From Mesostigma viride (Eukaryota > Streptophyta > Mesostigmatophyceae > Mesostigmatales > Mesostigmataceae), in the NCBI GenBank assembly GCA_009746045.1, contig RPFO01000919.1, positions 1 through 43,950 on the forward strand: a stretch of DNA of 43,950 nt, read 5' to 3'. The notes beneath the pieces were generated by a model. That model had not been told where the DNA came from, searched no databases, and saw only the letters and a list, made by a program, of their open reading frames with translations. Within the stretch, counting starts at the first letter, position 1. Every line of letters starts with the position of its first letter. A program made the position numbers and the translations under genes. Of this stretch, positions 31,586-42,187 are shown piece by piece.

Positions 31586-32927
31586 ATGTCAGAGCCTACC
31601 CCTCCGGCTGAGAGCTCGCTGCCGTCCCCGCCCCCACCGGACCCTGAGCTGTATTTCGAGGCCCTTCCGGGCCGCTGGGTGTCGCGATCAAGTTACCGGG
31701 TGGCGTTGTGCAGCCGGCCCTTCAGGCCCAACATGCGGGCTTAGTCAGGGCGGCCCTCTTCGGGGTCACGTGGTATGGTCCTTCCCCTGATGAGCCGCAC
31801 CAGCTTGTCCTGCACGGGTTCGACGATGCCGGACACTGTTTGTTGGGGTGTGGTTCCAGCTGTCCCGCCTTGGGGCAGATAGATGCGGTTCTCCGGTGTT
31901 GCCGTGTGTTCTCCTACCTCTCCACTCCTGTGGGCCGTACCTGCCTACGGGAGGTGTTCCCTTGGCTTCCAGCTGAGGGTGATGCTGAGGTAGACGAGAA
32001 CCCCTGCGACCTTTTACGGGCCGTAGAGTTCATGGAGATAGCTGATCAGTCGGCGGGACTAGCGGTTAGTGGTCCTGCCCCTTCGGGCGCCCCAGCCGAG
32101 GTACATTATACTCCAGATTATTCTGCCTCGAGCGCTGCGTCCGTCCTCCTCGGCGTCTGTTCCTCCCTCTCCGGTCCCGTCGTCCCCTCGGTCGACCCGG
32201 GGTGTTGCAGTAGAGCCTACCCCTTCGGGTTTGCCTGATCCTCTTTCGGCGACGGTCTCGGCTATGCAGGCTCAGATCCAGTCCCTGACCACGGCGTTCG
32301 GGGCCTTCCTGGCGGCCCAAGCGCAGACTCCGGCCACGCCAGGTGGGGTGTCTGTGGTGTCCGCGCCCCCTACCCCTTCGGTTTCTTCGGCACCTGTGGT
32401 TTCGCCGGCGCCCCCTACCCCTTCGGTTGCTGCGGTTCCGACACCTCCGGTTGCCTCTGTGCCTGCGGCCGACGTTCCCGCGCCTCGGCGCGAGCCGTCA
32501 GCCCCTTCGGCTGTGCCCGTCGTCGCCCCCTCTGGGCCGTCCGCTGCGCCCTCACAGCCAGTTCGTGGTTTCTTCAGCGACACGGGCGATCATCCCAGGC
32601 TTTGGGAGGGTGGTCCCCCGCAGAGGATCCCGGTGCCCGACTGGAGCTTGGATGGTAACCAATCTTATGCCGGGCTGCCTGTCCCTACGGGCCCTATCTT
32701 CAATATGTGGCCTGAGGGTGCACCGGCAACGGAGACCGGCGCGCCTGCGTCGATGGCGGGTCCGTCACGGCCCTCTCTGGCTTCGGGTCCGGCGCGACCT
32801 CCTGTTTTACCAGTGCCCCCTGCGTCGGTGTCGGCTCCTGCCCCTGCGTCGGCCCCTGCTCCGGTCCCTCCTCCTTCGGCCTCGCGGTCTTTGGCCGCCG
32901 TTGTTCGGTCCACCGGTCAGGATCCTC
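31586..32927 (+). pseudogene. gypsy B ORF3, frame-damaged and cut by CACTA-2
   Basis: Same start as gypsy A ORF3 (MSEPTPPAESS). One G is missing near 31700 (SSYRGGV in A) and one base is gained near 32145, so the segment between is out of frame while both sides are in frame. The Pro-rich part has an extra copy of a short Pro/Ser/Val unit near 32390. The frame is good again through VRSTGQDP and stops at 32927, where CACTA-2 begins. The C-terminal part preserved in gypsy A is not in this window. Confidence 0.8.
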
Positions 32928-33250
32928 CACTATACTTTTCGTCCGAGGGTAGTAAAAAGGATCCGAGGCGTAAATTACGAGGTGGTAATTTACGGCACAG
33001 ACTACTCTTACCGTTTGTATAAGAGTTCGGATCTTTCTCGTAAGCTACGAGTTAGATCCGAGGTAAGATCCGACGTCGTAATTTACGAGGTAGTAATTTA
33101 CGAGGTAGTAATTTACGAGGTAGTAATTTACGAGGTAGTAATGTACGAGGTAGTAATGTACGAGGTAGTAATTTACGAGGTAGTAAGGTACGAGGTAGTA
33201 ATTTGCGAGGTAGTAATTTACGAGTTGGTAATTTACGATCCCGGTACTCG
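32928..33250. repeat. left end and subterminal 15-bp array of CACTA-2
   Basis: About eleven tandem units of GAGGTAGTAATTTAC at 33072-33236 with few substitutions, plus dispersed related copies from 32970. Reading frames across it (VVIYE repeats) are artefacts. 33251-33497 shows no further feature. Confidence 0.8.
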
Positions 33251-33497
33251 GTCCCGTAGGTTACGACGTCGTATGCTTCTCGCGTACACTACCGGTACTA
33301 CAATCATGTCGCTATGTCGTTCTGAATTGCAGTACGCATGTCACTTATCAGAATTTCACTTTGATTTCACTTATCATTTCGGTCAACCTAACCCCTAACA
33401 CCCATTTACCCGGGGGAAAAAAATGAATGGCATTTGCAGCAAGGCTCATGCAAGACGAGTTCCTATTTCATAAAAAATTTCATTATTAAATGCAGGA

Positions 33498-33502
33498 TTA
33501 CA
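33498..33502 (-). terminator. TGTAA poly(A) signal of the CACTA-2 minus-strand gene
   Basis: TGTAA on the minus strand, 64 nt past the stop of the exon at 33566-33803. This is the spacing expected for a volvocine-type poly(A) signal. Confidence 0.5.
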
Positions 33503-33565
33503 TGTCATGCACAAAAATCCAACGCCTTCACAGAAAATAGCATATCAAGTCTTCTGACGACAATA

Positions 33566-33803
33566 TCAAGTCAATATCAAATTCGTGGCTTCTCTTCGTG
33601 GCTTGAAATACTGTTTCCATGCGGTGCTTAGGACAGCTCCGGGGATGTCGGCACCGCACAGAAGCTCCATCCGGGAGCAAGTGCGCCGGGGGAAGATGTT
33701 GTACATCCAGAGCTCGATATGTGCGGGAAGCCGTCGTGTTGGAAACCGAGGTGTCTGCACATAATTCCGCGCGCAGGCAGCTTGTGCCTTTACGGGGGAA
33801 GAC
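33566..33803 (-). CDS. candidate terminal exon of the CACTA-2 minus-strand gene
   Basis: The acceptor GTGTCGCAG is followed by 238 nt open to TGA (33566). The peptide reads RSSPVKAQAACARNYVQ..., then AHIELWMYNIFPRRTCSR and MELLCGADIPGAVLSTAWKQ (parts shown), a well-mixed sequence with aromatic residues and C/G at third codon positions. The competing frame on the same strand has less natural composition. The gene points toward the left end of the element, as does the minus-strand gene in CACTA-1, so it may be the 3' end of the transposase; I recognise no domain. Upstream exons were not located with confidence. Confidence 0.5.
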
Positions 33804-33959
33804 CTGCGACACAAAAACCGTGTCCGGACAATGCAATACGGAGAAATGGCAACGGCAGATGGAGTCGGCTAAGGCCGCTTGTAAGGAAAGTGATTTTTAA
33901 TGCACGAATAAATGTATAATGCATGCTACATCGCCATCGCTTGGGCGGTGAAAAGACAA

Positions 33960-34190
33960 GGACCAACCACATGCCCCCACCTACCCTTCGTGCATCCCGC
34001 CCTTGACGAGGCACAACCATGTGCCCCCACCTACCCTTTGTGCGTCCCTCCCTTGACAAGAAACAAGCACGTGCACCTATCTAACCTTTGTGCATCCCTT
34101 CCTTGGCAAGGAACAAGCACACCCACCCACCTACTCCACATGCATCCCTCCCTTGACAAGGAACAAGCACGATCACCCAGCTACCCACTA
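33960..34190 (+). repeat. four tandem ~58-bp units
   Basis: Imperfect repeats of 'CCCACCTACC..TTGTGCATCCCTCCCTTGACAAGGAACAAGCAC' (in parts), copies beginning near 33970, 34025, 34080 and 34135. Non-coding satellite. Confidence 0.7.
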
Positions 34191-34429
34191 GCACGGCAGC
34201 AAGGCAGACCTTACAATGGCAAGTGATGTTTATCGGTAGAAACTGTTAGACAACTAGCAAACGAGCCAGCCGGTGAAGAGCAAGGCACACATGCAAGGAA
34301 TTTGTCGTTGCCTATGTCTACGCTTGTGTTTGTCACTGCAGTTGAAATCTGCATTTGCATCAGCAGGCCCGATCGAACCCCATGTCGCCACCCGCATTTC
34401 CACTTATACTTCACGGCCCCTTATTCTTC

Positions 34430-34815
34430 TCTTGTGCCTGCCTTTGCCCTAACTGTTACCCTAGCATCTGCCCTTGCCCCTATCCTTTGATCCCCAGTGT
34501 TTGCCGTTGCCCTCATCCTTTCCCTAGTGCCTGCCCTTGTCTTCATCTTTTCCCTTGTGCCTGCCCTTGCCCTTGTCCGTTCCCTCGTGCTTGACTTGTC
34601 CTAATCTCTTTCCCTTGCGCCTGCCCTTGCCCTTATCCGCTTCCCTTGTGCCTGCCCCTGCCCTTGCCCTTGTCATTTCCCTTGAGCCTGCCCTTTTGGC
34701 AAGCACAAGTGCCTTTGTCCTTTCCTTGGCCTTGTGCTTGCTCTTCCAGTTTCCCTTTCCTTTGCTCGTGCGGTTGCCTTTGCTCTTACCCGGGTGCTTG
34801 CCCTTGCCGTTTGCA
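34430..34815 (+). repeat. CCCTTG/TGCCTG minisatellite
   Basis: About 385 bp built from alternating TGCCCTTG, CCCTTGTGCCTG and TTTCCCTTG units. Frames on both strands are low-complexity by-products. 34816-35549 holds unique sequence in which I see no gene. Confidence 0.75.
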
Positions 34816-35546
34816 AGCTGCATTATTGTCTTAGCAAGCTAGCAAGTGCAAACTGGCACTGAGCCAGAAATGCAAGCAAAGCAGCCAGTGTAAATAAGGA
34901 TGGACGGGAACAGTAGAAAGCTAGGGGTGGCAACGGTGCTAGAGCTCATGGCAACAAGGTGGTCCCATTCTTGCTGCATTGGGTGCGTTGCGTGGGTGGG
35001 ATATTGCGAGAGGGGGACATTCTTGCCTTGGTTGTGTTTTCACATGCACCCGGTGCTTGAATTTATGCGTGCAAGGGTGGCTGGTATCCCAACCAACAGC
35101 CTAAGAGGAAAAAGAGTGCTTAGAAAGCAAGAATGACTTAATGTTGGTAATAGCAGTGGCGGCGGCAGCAAAAACTGTTGTTATAGATGCAAGCTACAAC
35201 ACTGCGGATGGTTTCTCACACTAATGTGGATAATGATAATGCATGCCACTTAACGGGACCATATAAACCACAACAAGAATAAATCGTGAGAGCAAAAGAA
35301 AGGGGAGTACAAAATGGCCGGCTTACCTAGCTACAGCAAAAAAATTACATGAAAAACAAGATAACTCACCTTTGTCGCAGCAGTGACCATATCAGACAGC
35401 TCACAAAAACTTGTTGATCCTTGAAACTTCCTGCTTGAAGGCAGCCACCAACGGTCTGGAGTTTTCACCCCAGTCCTTCTCAACAGCCAAGGAAAAGGGA
35501 AAGAGAGAGGAGGGGTGCGGGAGGGACAAGAGAGCGGGGGGTGGGA

Positions 35547-35773
<227 letters not shown>

Positions 35774-36777
35774 GAGAAGTGCGGGTGGGGGTGGGAGAGG
35801 TGGGATGGAAGATTCACTACGTTAGCAGGCGACTAAACTGCTACAATGACACAAAACCACGGAGCTAGGCCCTTCACTCCATCAGATCAGAGTGAAAACC
35901 CATGTTGAAACTGGGACAAATGCCATTAGAATGTTACTATGACCGTGGCTAGTAAACGTGAATTGACACCCAGGTTGTGACTTCAACGATTGGAGGCAAC
36001 CTTGCCAAGTCTCCCAAATGCAGTCGGCTAGACAAGCTTCACAAAAAACGCAGCAAACATGTTAACGTTGCTAATATTCCAACGACGCGCATCCGCAGTC
36101 CGGCTGCCAATGAAGTCTTCTTGGTCGCCAGCTGTGCACAGAGGAGTAACCGCTAGAGACGCCAATTTGCGAACAACTCATTACAATTACAAAGCGCAGG
36201 AAGCAGATGGCTATGCATCAACAATTACTTCCGCTCGCCCTCGTATTTAGCCAGGTCTATCTGCCCAAACTGGGTAAATGTTTTGCGATCGGTGAAATTG
36301 GCACTCTAGTGACTTACTTTCCCAGAAAGTGTCCATTCACACGACAACCGACTCACGCTCACACGTCGTGAGGAGTTGCCGATAGGATAAAGAAGCCGAA
36401 CGATGAATTGCTGTACATAAATGCCACGCTAACGGCGTCGTGAACTGACTTCTTGCAATCACGATTAAAGTGCCCGGCCCAACAACAAATTGGCGACACA
36501 CGACCCCGCAACTGGAAAAGAATTCTGGCCACATTGATATACATCGGTTTGATAAAGTAAAACCTCGCATTCGGTTCTGGCTAGCCTCAAACGCATGCGC
36601 CTTGAAACCTTTATCCTCCTGGCGGCCACAGTTTCTCGGTTCTCTTGTTCCGTTGGTCGTGCCGCTAGCGTGCCAGCCGCTCCAGTCCCTAAAATTCAAA
36701 TTCGTGTTGTTCGAGAAAACGTTGTCGGGTCGGCGACGGCACGATGCCGGGCCGGGCTGCATGGGCCATGGAGGGTG

Positions 36778-37183
36778 GTGGTACACAAATACCGTACAGG
36801 TGGTACACAACTGCAGCCAGGACAACAGCCGGGCGCTGCGTACCTGCCGTGGGAAGGAGGGGGGTGGTACACAAATACCGTACAAGTGATACACAATTGC
36901 AGCCAGGACAACAGCGGGTCGCTGCGTACCTGCCGTGGGAAGGAGGACAAGTGATACACAAATACCGTACAAGTGATACACAAATACCGTACAAGTGATA
37001 CACAATTGCAGCCAGGACAACAGCGGGTCGCTGCGTACCTGCCGTGGGAAGGAGGACAAGTGATACACAAATACCGTACAAGTGATACACAAATACCGTA
37101 CAAGTGATACACAATTGCAGCCAGGACAACAGCGGGTCGCTGCGTACCTGCCGCGGGAAGGAGGGGGGTGGTACACAAATATC
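36778..37183 (+). repeat. four tandem ~120-bp repeats
   Basis: Units contain GTACAAGTGATACACAATTG, then CAGCCAGGACAACAGC and CTGCGTACCTGCCGTGGGAA, joined by one or two copies of ACACAAATACCGTACAAGTG. The copies are close to identical, so recently amplified. The long minus-strand frame over it changes phase with each unit and is rejected as a gene. Confidence 0.85.
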
Positions 37184-37194
37184 CGACCTATATA

Positions 37195-37720
37195 TTAGCA
37201 ATAGCCGCCGCCTATCAAACAGGTCCTATTCATCACGAGCGTCAACGCCCCGTCATCGCCCCGTCATCGCCCGGCCGAGGGCCTTAACCTGTTAACTCTT
37301 TATTCGGAGTGATAGTCAACGACCTATATACTACGGACTACCAATAGCTACCGCATATAAAACATGGGCTTTTCATCACGCCCGTCGAGGGCGATGACGG
37401 TGACGCTCGTCACCGTCATCGCCCTCGACGGGCCAACATCTAAACTCTTCTCTTAATCAACAAAGTATATTACCAATAGCCGCTGCCTATCAAACAGGTT
37501 CTATTAATCACGCGCGTGAACGCCCCGTCATCGCCCCGTCATCGCCCCGTCAGCGCCCCGTCATCGCCCTGCCGAGGGCCAACCTCTTAACTCTTTATTC
37601 GGAGTAATAAAAAACGGCCTATATTGTGAATAGCTGCCGCCTATCAACCAGGTACTTTTCATCACGCCCGTCGAGAGCGATGACGGTGACGGCCGTCACC
37701 GTCATCGCCCTGCCGGCATT
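37195..37720 (+). repeat. four alternating ~145-bp units with large palindromes
   Basis: Units start AATAGCCGCCGCCTATCAA (37199), AATAGCTACCGCATATAAA (37343), AATAGCCGCTGCCTATCAA (37475) and AATAGCTGCCGCCTATCAA (37628). Units 1 and 3 carry runs of CCCCGTCATCG; units 2 and 4 carry palindromes at 37381-37432 (23-bp arms, 6-nt loop) and 37677-37708 (32-bp perfect). 37721-38857 shows no recognisable gene. Confidence 0.8.
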
Positions 37721-38857
37721 GCCATACAAGAAGAAGCTCTCGATCCCAGGTATAGACTACCTCGGGTATCATCATCGTAATTGCTAGCATCGAGATCATT
37801 CATACCTACCGACGATGGCCAGCTGCAAAAGAAAAATGTCGACCAACAGACAGGACCTATCGCCGGGAACCCTCAAGGCAATAAGGGCGAGACAGGCTTT
37901 CACCGTTAAGTAAAGTTGTCCACATCGTGCTAAGGAATTTGTGCTAATCTATGAGTACCTATATGGACACTTTGTCGCATTTTTTACATGGCAAATAAGC
38001 GATGTATGTGTCATGTAGGCTGCCATTGGTGCATGCATGCATGGGCCAGCAATGATGGTCAGAGGTACATTGTGCCTATGAGATAACCATCGATTTGTTG
38101 ATCAGCAAGTGATTCATTACGTGAGACAACAATATGTTTGGGGGCTAAGCTTCTTACATTCCAAGTCACATGGCCCGCCATAATTGTTTTCTTATGTGTT
38201 TAAGGTTAGGGCTCTGTTCATGACTGAACGTCATGAACGCGCTCTATTCATGACATTGATTAATTGATTTTAATTAGTCTCATGTCCATGTTGGGGGACC
38301 GGGATCTCTGAATTCCCCAAAGAAGATATAGTGGAAGTCACCCCAAGACGTCAATATCCGTCAAGACGTCAATAACAACATGTATGTCCACAGCTCAGCT
38401 AGTAGTCTAAAATATGGGCCTCGAGCTAATCTTGCACGCAAGCAATGCCTATCATCAAGGATTAATTAATGCCTATCAACAAGGAGACAATCATGCTTGT
38501 TAAATTTCCTAGGACCCACAACTGGGGGGTCGTAGTCTTTGACAATGTCCGCCTGGGCAACGCTACTAATCCTACACATCCGAGGTCCCATGTCTGAATA
38601 AGAGGGGTTGAGCGGATGACGCCAACAATGTCTGTGCTCTGCATGTCAGCTAAAATCATATCGCGGAGACAAACATATGGCGGTATGTCCAATGCTGGCC
38701 ACTGCGTCGCCTAACAGGTTCTTACATGGTCGGCAAGGGCCTGACCATGTAAGAAGATATCTCCCTGGCTGGCCAGTCCACAAGGAACCAGCACAGACCT
38801 CATCTGAATCAACCTGATTATAATTAACTAACTACTTAATTCATTTATTAAACTCAT

Positions 38858-39196
38858 GCCCCCATTAGGGAGTCAAGGAGCATTAGCTAACCCCGATTAA
38901 TTAATTAATTAATTAATTAAACACGTGCTCCTGTTGGGGAGTCACGGAGCACCGAAGTGCTTTTAATCCCTGTGTGTGCACAACAGGAGAAAGGGCAGAG
39001 ACCCCCAGTCTCCTTCATGCCTAAGGCATGCCACAGCTGCATTCGGGAACGCTAGCTAAACGGACACGCCAACGATCCGGCAATCTGTGGGTGCAATAAG
39101 ACCCATGTGAGCATGGCATAACACTAGGAGCGTGGGCAAGTAATCTCATCATAGCCAGGACGTAGCATGGCTGTACTAGGACTATACCCCGATCAA
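38858..39196 (+). repeat. GGGGAGTCACGGAGCA motif copies with ATTA microsatellite
   Basis: Two copies of a motif (TT[A/G]GGGAGTCA[A/C]GGAGCA near 38870 and 38935) and CCCCGAT followed by (TTAA/ATTA)n at 38893-38920. A third copy lies at 39434-39470. CCCCGAT also precedes the ATGG array at 39190. Confidence 0.65.
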
Positions 39197-39409
39197 TGGA
39201 TGGATGGATGGATGGATGGATGGATGGATGGATGGATGGATGGATGGATGGATGGATGGATGGATGGATGGATGGATGGATGGATGGATGGATGGATGGA
39301 TGGATGGATGGATGGATGGATGGATGGATGGATGGATGGATGGATGGATGGATGGATGGATGGATGGATGGATGGATGGATGGATGGATGGATGGATGGA
39401 TGGATGGAT
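39196..39409 (+). repeat. (ATGG)n microsatellite, first array
   Basis: About 53 perfect tetranucleotide copies directly after CCCCGATCA, then (ATTA)n and the motif copy GTTGGGGAGTCACGGAGCA. Its WMDG-repeat frames are meaningless. Confidence 0.97.
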
Positions 39410-39489
39410 TAATTAATTAATTAATTAATTAGACTCGTGCTCCCGTTGGGGAGTCACGGAGCATTAACCCCGATGAATGGATGGATGGG

Positions 39490-39787
39490 CGCACACATTC
39501 CTACCGGTCTAATCTATCTACATTGGCTACATACTACATCTATCTAACAACATTCTAACTACATCATCTATCTAGGCAGCCGCACGCTGCCCTGGGGGAG
39601 CTATCTAGCGTGCCTCCCGCGGGATTGCACACGCGGGCGCTTCCCCACTGGGGGGGGCTCGTTGTCCTCTATGACCTGGGCCCACTTGGCCTTGTCCATC
39701 ATCTTCTTCCAAATCACGGAGAGGCCTAGGCCCCCCATGTCCTCTACTAGCTGTTCTTTGAAGGTGCGGGCCTTGCGGCGTCTAACG
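39490..39787 (-). pseudogene. 3' end of a LINE-type retrotransposon (5'-truncated)
   Basis: On the minus strand the sequence codes [17 protein letters not shown], then [20 protein letters not shown], then a basic tail ending RGRHAR and a stop at 39601, followed by about 110 nt of 3' UTR. The pattern R-R-x(2-3)-T-[FWY]-x2-Q-x2-ED-x-L-G-L-...-D-[RK]-x-x-W is the familiar C-terminal tail of LINE reverse transcriptases. The piece is cut off at its 5' side exactly at the start of the long ATGG array and ends beside three further ATGG copies. The frame through the array (IHPS repeats) is not part of a protein. Confidence 0.45.
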
Positions 39788-40949
39788 TGGATGGATGGAT
39801 GGATGGATGGATGGATGGATGGATGGATGGATGGATGGATGGATGGATGGATGGATGGATGGATGGATGGATGGATGGATGGATGGATGGATGGATGGAT
39901 GGATGGATGGATGGATGGATGGATGGATGGATGGATGGATGGATGGATGGATGGATGGATGGATGGATGGATGGATGGATGGATGGATGGATGGATGGAT
40001 GGATGGATGGATGGATGGATGGATGGATGGATGGATGGATGGATGGATGGATGGATGGATGGATGGATGGATGGATGGATGGATGGATGGATGGATGGAT
40101 GGATGGATGGATGGATGGATGGATGGATGGATGGATGGATGGATGGATGGATGGATGGATGGATGGATGGATGGATGGATGGATGGATGGATGGATGGAT
40201 GGATGGATGGATGGATGGATGGATGGATGGATGGATGGATGGATGGATGGATGGATGGATGGATGGATGGATGGATGGATGGATGGATGGATGGATGGAT
40301 GGATGGATGGATGGATGGATGGATGGATGGATGGATGGATGGATGGATGGATGGATGGATGGATGGATGGATGGATGGATGGATGGATGGATGGATGGAT
40401 GGATGGATGGATGGATGGATGGATGGATGGATGGATGGATGGATGGATGGATGGATGGATGGATGGATGGATGGATGGATGGATGGATGGATGGATGGAT
40501 GGATGGATGGATGGATGGATGGATGGATGGATGGATGGATGGATGGATGGATGGATGGATGGATGGATGGATGGATGGATGGATGGATGGATGGATGGAT
40601 GGATGGATGGATGGATGGATGGATGGATGGATGGATGGATGGATGGATGGATGGATGGATGGATGGATGGATGGATGGATGGATGGATGGATGGATGGAT
40701 GGATGGATGGATGGATGGATGGATGGATGGATGGATGGATGGATGGATGGATGGATGGATGGATGGATGGATGGATGGATGGATGGATGGATGGATGGAT
40801 GGATGGATGGATGGATGGATGGATGGATGGATGGATGGATGGATGGATGGATGGATGGATGGATGGATGGATGGATGGATGGATGGATGGATGGATGGAT
40901 GGATGGATGGATGGATGGATGGATGGATGGATGGATGGATGGATGGATG
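39788..40949 (+). repeat. very long perfect (ATGG)n microsatellite
   Basis: About 1.16 kb, roughly 290 tandem copies with no interruption that I can see. Because the unit is 4 nt, every frame on both strands is open (WMDG and IHPS repeats), which produces long but spurious coding frames. Confidence 0.97.
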
Positions 40950-40961
40950 TCAGGCTTGTCT

Positions 40962-40966
40962 TACAT
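40962..40966 (-). terminator. TGTAA signal after the exon at 41185-41304
   Basis: TGTAA on the minus strand, about 220 nt past the stop at 41185. A weak but consistent end signal for the minus-strand gene fragment. Confidence 0.3.
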
Positions 40967-41184
40967 GATGCAGTGGAACTTTGGTGCTGGAGGGTTAATT
41001 GTGGCCCGGTCTGGTTTAGCTTCAGTGCTCTCATGGCGGCCTTCATTTGTAATTATTTGAATGCATGCCCATTGGGCCATGCATAGTGTATATTTTTTAC
41101 GCATGCACGCCCATTATGTATCGCTGGGTCCATCCCATCAATGCTTGTTTATTGCCAGGTCTGGTGTAAGTAAGTTAGTGCTAT

Positions 41185-41304
41185 CTAGTCTACAAAATCC
41201 TCACTACACTTCTCCCCAAAGCGCCCCTTCCGCTTTGGGGGAGGGGGCTTACCCACATGGGCTGGCGTGTGAGCCGGGACATTGGTCTTCCACCTCTTCT
41301 TGTT
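41185..41304 (-). CDS. candidate terminal exon with basic nuclear-type tail
   Basis: The acceptor CCTATGCAG is followed by 40 codons in phase 0, beginning NKKRWKTNVPAHTPAHVG, with a PPPPKRKGRF segment that looks like a nuclear localisation signal, ending EDFVD and TAG. An internal GTAAGC could alternatively be a donor. Product unknown. It may belong with the exon-like pieces at 42.2-43.1 kb in one minus-strand gene carried by CACTA-2. Confidence 0.4.
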   Translation of the reverse strand, partial: NKKRWKTNVPAHTPAHVGKPPPPKRKGRFGEKCSEDFVD

Positions 41305-41569
41305 CTGCATAGGAACAGAGAGCGAAGAAATGCGGTGTGGGGACCCCTTCTCGTGGTAATGCGTTACATGTACTCCCCACCGGGCTTTGCTCTTCATGGG
41401 TTCATAAAGACAACAATTATTCAGTAAGAATTTAATAAATTAGGAACATATATCCGTTGGGAGTCACTGTTACACATATACCTGAAAAGGGGCATATGAT
41501 TTTAAATACATTCTGAGCTACAACCTGCACGTGCATGGGTTTAGTTAACTGGCACCTATACTAGAGGCC

Positions 41570-41746
41570 TGACATGGGGTGGAGCTTCAGTGCTTCCCCG
41601 CCTTCTCCTTCTCCCACACTGGGTGCTCCGCGTCCTTCTTCTCCGGCCCTGCCCATGGGTGCACCGGCCCCGCCTCCTCCTTCTCCTCTCGGGACGATTC
41701 GCGCTCCACGCATGGCTGCAGCATCAGTTAGCACGGGCAAGACATA
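41570..41746 (+). CDS. possible Pro/Ser-rich terminal exon, plus strand
   Basis: After GGAGCTTCAG the frame reads SPPSPSPTLGAPRPSSPALP and a similar continuation ending SVSTGKT and TAG. The Pro/Ala/Ser bias resembles algal proteins, but GC-rich low-complexity DNA gives this easily. Low confidence. Confidence 0.2.
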
Positions 41747-42187
41747 GCAGTAACCGCGCTATTGCTGTTCTAGCACCAGCCTAGCAGACTGCCATGATCA
41801 CTCAGCAAACCCACGACAGCTAAACCCTTGGCTGTCACAACCAGTCCATGCATCATTAAGTATGGGTACAGGGAAAGCTTCCCGCATATCCATGGCCATA
41901 TGGATGGCAGCAACACAACGACTTGCCCCTAGCCCCCCGTGCACACACAAAAACGTGGGTCGTGGCTTCCACGCCCCATCCGCCATGCATGACAGCGCGT
42001 ACCTTACTCGCATTCACACCGGGCTGCATCCCAGCGCCGTTGCTGTCCCCATGTGACACGTCGGCTGATTAAGCAGACACACAGCAGAGTCTGATGTAAA
42101 CCGCTAAACCCCAAACCCATGCAGACCACAGTCAAGGACGCGTGCATGTCAAGCCATGCCAATTGTGAACCGTACAGCATTTACTTT

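Larger units (their letters stand above)
262..32927 (+). mobile_element. gypsy B: plus-strand Ty3/gypsy chromovirus, interrupted twice
   Basis: The element begins TGTTACG at 262. Its 5' LTR is split by gypsy A and resumes at 24122. It then carries the hybrid-binding-domain ORF, gag, PR-RT-RNase H, integrase-chromodomain and the start of a third large ORF, which stops at 32927 where CACTA-2 begins. The 3' LTR is not in the window and presumably lies beyond CACTA-2. Bases 257-261 (CCTTC) should be the left target duplication. Sequence identity to gypsy A is very high apart from small indels. The pol and integrase frames are intact; the first ORF, gag and third ORF are damaged. Confidence 0.93.

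Noticed and set aside
33072-33236. Regular 15-bp repeats considered as a CRISPR-like or regulatory array
   Set aside because: No spacers; units are directly tandem and fit transposon subterminal repeats.
36337-37201. Minus-strand frames of 160-279 codons with repeated YHLYGICV
   Set aside because: They change phase from one 120-bp repeat to the next and reflect the tandem array.
39601-41086. Frames of 390-480 codons made of WMDG or IHPS repeats
   Set aside because: Produced by the ATGG microsatellite, which has no stop in any frame; only the unique flank at 39601-39787 looks like protein.
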